Positions 61,670-64,000 of a stretch of 64,000 nt of DNA are shown in pieces. The first letter of the stretch is position 1, and each line of letters opens with the position of its first letter. A program made the position numbers and the translations under genes. Below the pieces are notes generated by a model. It did not search any database and was not told the origin of the DNA. It saw nothing but the letters and a program-made list of their open reading frames with translations. The stretch spans positions 930,001-994,000 of the forward strand of contig CAWCDI010000001.1 of the NCBI GenBank assembly GCA_963794415.1. The letters are read 5' to 3'. The DNA is from CAVPTL01 sp963794415 (GTDB lineage Bacteria > Actinomycetota > Thermoleophilia > Gaiellales > JAICJC01).

Positions 61670-62326
61670 TCAGGTCAGGTGGAAGTACAGCGCGTGGAGC
61701 AGCTCGACGACGGGGCTCGAGCGGTGCACCGTTACGTCCGACGGCGTGTCGATGAGCGCATCGGCGTAGTTGAAGATGATCTTCACATCGGCGTCCACGA
61801 GCGCGTTGGCCGCAGACTGCGCAGCCGACTCGGGAACCGCGAGCACGCCCACGATGATGTTGCGCTCGCGCACGGTCTCGACCAGGTTGCCCATGTCGAG
61901 GACGTGCATGTCGCCGATGGCATCGCCGATCTTGCCGGGGTCGGTGTCGAGCACGGCGGCGATGTTGAAGCCGTGATCGGCGAACGCCGGCGACTTCGCG
62001 ATGGCCTGGCCCAGAGAGCCCGCGCCGATGAGCGCGATGTTGTGCTGACCCGACGTCCGCAGGATCTTGCGGATCTCGACGATCAGGTAGTCGATGTTGT
62101 ATCCCACGCCGCGCTTGCCGAACTTCCCGAAGCCCGAGAGGTCGCGCCGGATCTGCGTCGCGTTGACGTTCGTGTACTCGCCGATCTCCTGGGATGAGAT
62201 CGAATCGCGGCCCATCTTCTTCGCCTGGGTCAGCACCTGGAGGTAGCGGGAGAGACGAGCGGCGACACCGACCGTCAGGCGTTCAGAGGGCAACGGACTG
62301 TCCTTATCAGTGGATGCATGCAACAT
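61670..62326 (-). CDS. rex: Redox-sensing transcriptional repressor Rex
   Basis: 218 aa. N-terminal winged helix (about 18-75, SSQEIGEYTNVNATQIRRDLSGFG) and Rossmann domain with NADH motif IGAGSLGQAI (about 100-109), C-terminal swapped helix. Represses fermentation/respiration genes when NADH is low. TACACT 9 nt before ATG 62326. First gene of rex-HK-RR. Confidence 0.96.
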   Translation of the reverse strand: MLHASTDKDSPLPSERLTVGVAARLSRYLQVLTQAKKMGRDSISSQEIGEYTNVNATQIRRDLSGFGKFGKRGVGYNIDYLIVEIRKILRTSGQHNIALIGAGSLGQAIAKSPAFADHGFNIAAVLDTDPGKIGDAIGDMHVLDMGNLVETVRERNIIVGVLAVPESAAQSAANALVDADVKIIFNYADALIDTPSDVTVHRSSPVVELLHALYFHLT

Positions 62327-62335
62327 GGTGGAGCA

Positions 62336-62341
62336 AGTGTA
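62336..62341 (-). promoter_or_regulatory. -10 element of rex
   Basis: TACACT on the minus strand, 9 nt before ATG 62326. Confidence 0.45.
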
Positions 62342-62387
62342 ACGGTGGGTCCGGACCGACGTGTCATTGAATCGCGGTTCAGATGGT

Positions 62388-62642
62388 TCAACCCGCTGTG
62401 CGCGCTCGAACTATTCGTTGCTCGAGCTCGATCGGTTCCACCCGGAACTTGAACGCCTTGCGCCCGCCGACGAAGACGACCGGGATCTGCTCGCGGTAGG
62501 CAGCCTCCAGCTCGGGGTCGCCGGTGATGTCCACCTCGCGCACCTCGTAGCCCAGCCGCTCGCGATGCTCCTCGAGCACGGCCTTCGCGACGTCGCAGAG
62601 GTGGCAGTCACGGCCGCTGTAGACGACCACCTCGACGGTCAT
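62388..62642 (-). CDS. Glutaredoxin/DUF836-like thioredoxin-fold protein
   Basis: 84 aa thioredoxin fold with active-site CHLC (C13-C16) after strand 1 (VVVYSGRDCHLCD) and cis-Pro in IPVVFVGG. Likely a thiol-disulfide exchange protein. ATGA overlap with the tsaD stop. Confidence 0.87.
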   Translation of the reverse strand: MTVEVVVYSGRDCHLCDVAKAVLEEHRERLGYEVREVDITGDPELEAAYREQIPVVFVGGRKAFKFRVEPIELEQRIVRARTAG

Positions 62643-63634
62643 GCCGAGGCAAACGCGTCGCGCGCGAGGTAGTCGGGGTACGGCAGCGGGCTCGTGTACC
62701 GCGCCGCGGAGGCGATCATCGCCGCATTGTCGGAGCAGAGCCGCATCGGCGCGGCCCGCACCTCCACCCCGCGCTTCGCGCCCGCGTCGTTCAGCGCCTG
62801 GCGCAGCACCGTGTTGGCCGCGACGCCGCCCACGAGCGCCGCGCGGGTGTGGCCGGTTGCGTCCAGCGCCTGCGCGGTGCGGCCGACGAGCGATCGCACG
62901 ATGGCCGCCTGGTACGAGGCCGCGAGATGCGGCCGGTCGGCCTCGGCGGGATGCTCGGCGACGGCGTGGCGCAGCGCGGTCTTGAGGCCGCTGAACGAGA
63001 AGTCGTGGCCCGGGTGGCCCAGCATCGCGGTCGGGAGCGGGTATGCGGCGGGATCACCCGACGCCGCGAGCCGCTCGAGCTCGGCCCCGCCCGGATAGCC
63101 CAGGCCGAGCAGGCGGGCGCCCTTGTCGAACGCCTCGCCGGCGGCATCGTCCAGCGACGCCCCGATCGGGCGGAAGTCACCGCGCTCGGAGACCTCGGCG
63201 AGAATCGTGTGGCCGCCCGAGGCAAGGAGGCAGAGAAACGGCGGCTCGAGCACGTCGGGCTCCAGGTAGAGCGCCGCGACGTGCCCGTGCAGATGGTTCA
63301 CGCCGAACAGCGGCAGCCCGCGCGCAAAGGCGATCGCCTTGGCGGTCGCAAGCCCCACGAGGAGCGCCCCGATGAGCCCCGGCCCCTCGGTGACCGCCAC
63401 GTCCGAGATGTCGTCGAGCGTCACGCCGGCATCGTCCAGCGCGGTCTGGATCACCGGGGAGACCAGCTCGAGGTGGCGGCGCGAGGCGACCTCGGGAACG
63501 ACCCCGCCGAAGCGGGCGTGCATGGCAGCCTGCGATGCCACGATGCTCGAGCGGATCACGCCGTCGCGCTGGATCACCGCCGCCGCGGTCTCGTCGCACG
63601 ATGTCTCGATCCCCAGGATCAGGTCGGCGGTCAC
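62639..63634 (-). CDS. tsaD: tRNA N6-threonylcarbamoyladenosine transferase TsaD
   Basis: 331 aa ASKHA-fold enzyme. Metal-binding histidines H114 and H118 in GVNHLHGH; phosphate loop GIETSCDET; second metal ligand Asp in LCSDNAAMIA. Transfers threonylcarbamoyl to A37 of ANN-decoding tRNAs with TsaB/TsaE. Start GTG 63634, in a GTGA overlap with rimI. Confidence 0.96.
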   Translation of the reverse strand: MTADLILGIETSCDETAAAVIQRDGVIRSSIVASQAAMHARFGGVVPEVASRRHLELVSPVIQTALDDAGVTLDDISDVAVTEGPGLIGALLVGLATAKAIAFARGLPLFGVNHLHGHVAALYLEPDVLEPPFLCLLASGGHTILAEVSERGDFRPIGASLDDAAGEAFDKGARLLGLGYPGGAELERLAASGDPAAYPLPTAMLGHPGHDFSFSGLKTALRHAVAEHPAEADRPHLAASYQAAIVRSLVGRTAQALDATGHTRAALVGGVAANTVLRQALNDAGAKRGVEVRAAPMRLCSDNAAMIASAARYTSPLPYPDYLARDAFASA

Positions 63635-64000
63635 GGCTCCTCGACGTGATCGCGCCACATGATCACGGCGTCTTCCCGGTTGTCCGTGTAGTACCCGCGG
63701 CGGATACCGGAGGCGACGAAGCCCAGCTGCTCGTACAGGTGCAGCGCGACCGCGTTGGTCACGCGCACCTCGAGGGTGTAGCCGCGGTCGGCGTCTGCCT
63801 CGGTGGACACGAACAGGTGCTCGAGCAGGGCCCGCGCGACGCCCCGGCCGCGATAGGGCTCGTCGACCGCGATGTTCATGATGTGCCAGGCATCGACGTA
63901 CTTGGCGACGATCAGGTAGCCGAGCATCTCCTCGCCCTGGAACGCACCCACGCAGAACCCGCCGGGCTTCACGAGCTCACCCGCGAACATCATGCGCGAC
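63631..64000 (-). CDS. rimI: GNAT acetyltransferase RimI (partial, cut by window edge)
   Basis: The visible 123 residues contain the GNAT acetyl-CoA loop YRGRGVARALLEHL and C-terminal LHLYEQLGFVASGIRRGYY, typical of ribosomal S18-alanine N-acetyltransferase beside tsaD. The frame stays open to the window end (SRMMFAGELVKPGG), where family members usually have about 20 more N-terminal residues, so the start is outside. Confidence 0.9.
   Translation of the reverse strand, partial: SRMMFAGELVKPGGFCVGAFQGEEMLGYLIVAKYVDAWHIMNIAVDEPYRGRGVARALLEHLFVSTEADADRGYTLEVRVTNAVALHLYEQLGFVASGIRRGYYTDNREDAVIMWRDHVEEP

Overview
The window is 64 kb of very GC-rich, densely packed bacterial chromosome with no phage, insertion sequence or CRISPR array that I can see. 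Gene content and style (F420-type LLM oxidoreductase, Rex, ECF sigma factor, CopC-CopD fusion, APC permeases with C-terminal USP domains, infC-rpmI-rplT-rRNA methylase-pheST order, many GTG/TTG starts, many transcription units that look leaderless) point to Actinobacteriota, most like the class Thermoleophilia. The class-level call is inference; no 16S gene is present.

Layout. 0-5.6 kb: pyruvate dehydrogenase complex, with pdhA-pdhB-pdhC on + and a free lipoyl-domain protein plus lpdA divergent on -, then a CBS protein. 5.6-10.2 kb: M29 aminopeptidase, a small membrane protein and a large CopC-CopD fusion. 10.2-16.6 kb: translation block infC-rpmI-rplT-rRNA methylase and pheS-pheT, with a methyltransferase between them. 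17.3-26.2 kb: an eight-gene minus-strand operon (creatininase-like amidohydrolase, five-component peptide ABC importer, P1/DmpA-type peptidase, beta-aminoacyl-CoA ammonia-lyase) facing a GntR/HutC regulator. 26.2-32.7 kb: thrS, a sensor kinase and response regulator that converge on each other, NUDIX, NDH-2. 32.8-46.5 kb: secreted FG-GAP and Ig-like proteins, tRNA-Val(GAC), an O-antigen-ligase-like protein, an ECF sigma factor with a Cys/His-rich membrane partner, a CPA1 antiporter, an LLM oxidoreductase and PcrA. 46.6-51 kb: threonine genes (thrC, thrB, hom) mixed with two RCK/TrkA proteins. 51-57.2 kb: two APC-USP permeases with a small membrane protein, then an H+-pyrophosphatase. 57.2-64 kb: MTA phosphorylase-DUF1844-GCS2 ligase operon, Rex-histidine kinase-response regulator, tsaD and rimI (cut by the window edge).

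Most interesting points. (1) The 17.3-26.2 kb operon has the parts expected for uptake of peptides or amides, release of beta-amino acids and deamination of their CoA esters, under a GntR regulator with a DasR/NagR-like half-operator. (2) At least 21 first genes of transcription units have a TANNNT hexamer 6-10 nt before the start codon and no good Shine-Dalgarno, whereas downstream genes have strong Shine-Dalgarno sites or stop/start overlaps; one pair (pheS/methyltransferase) shares a single 7-bp overlapping bidirectional -10. (3) A structured leader with an attenuator-like hairpin precedes infC. (4) Four genes between 35 and 46.4 kb carry single-base insertions, all of the same sign and in G/C runs, which look more like assembly errors than biology.
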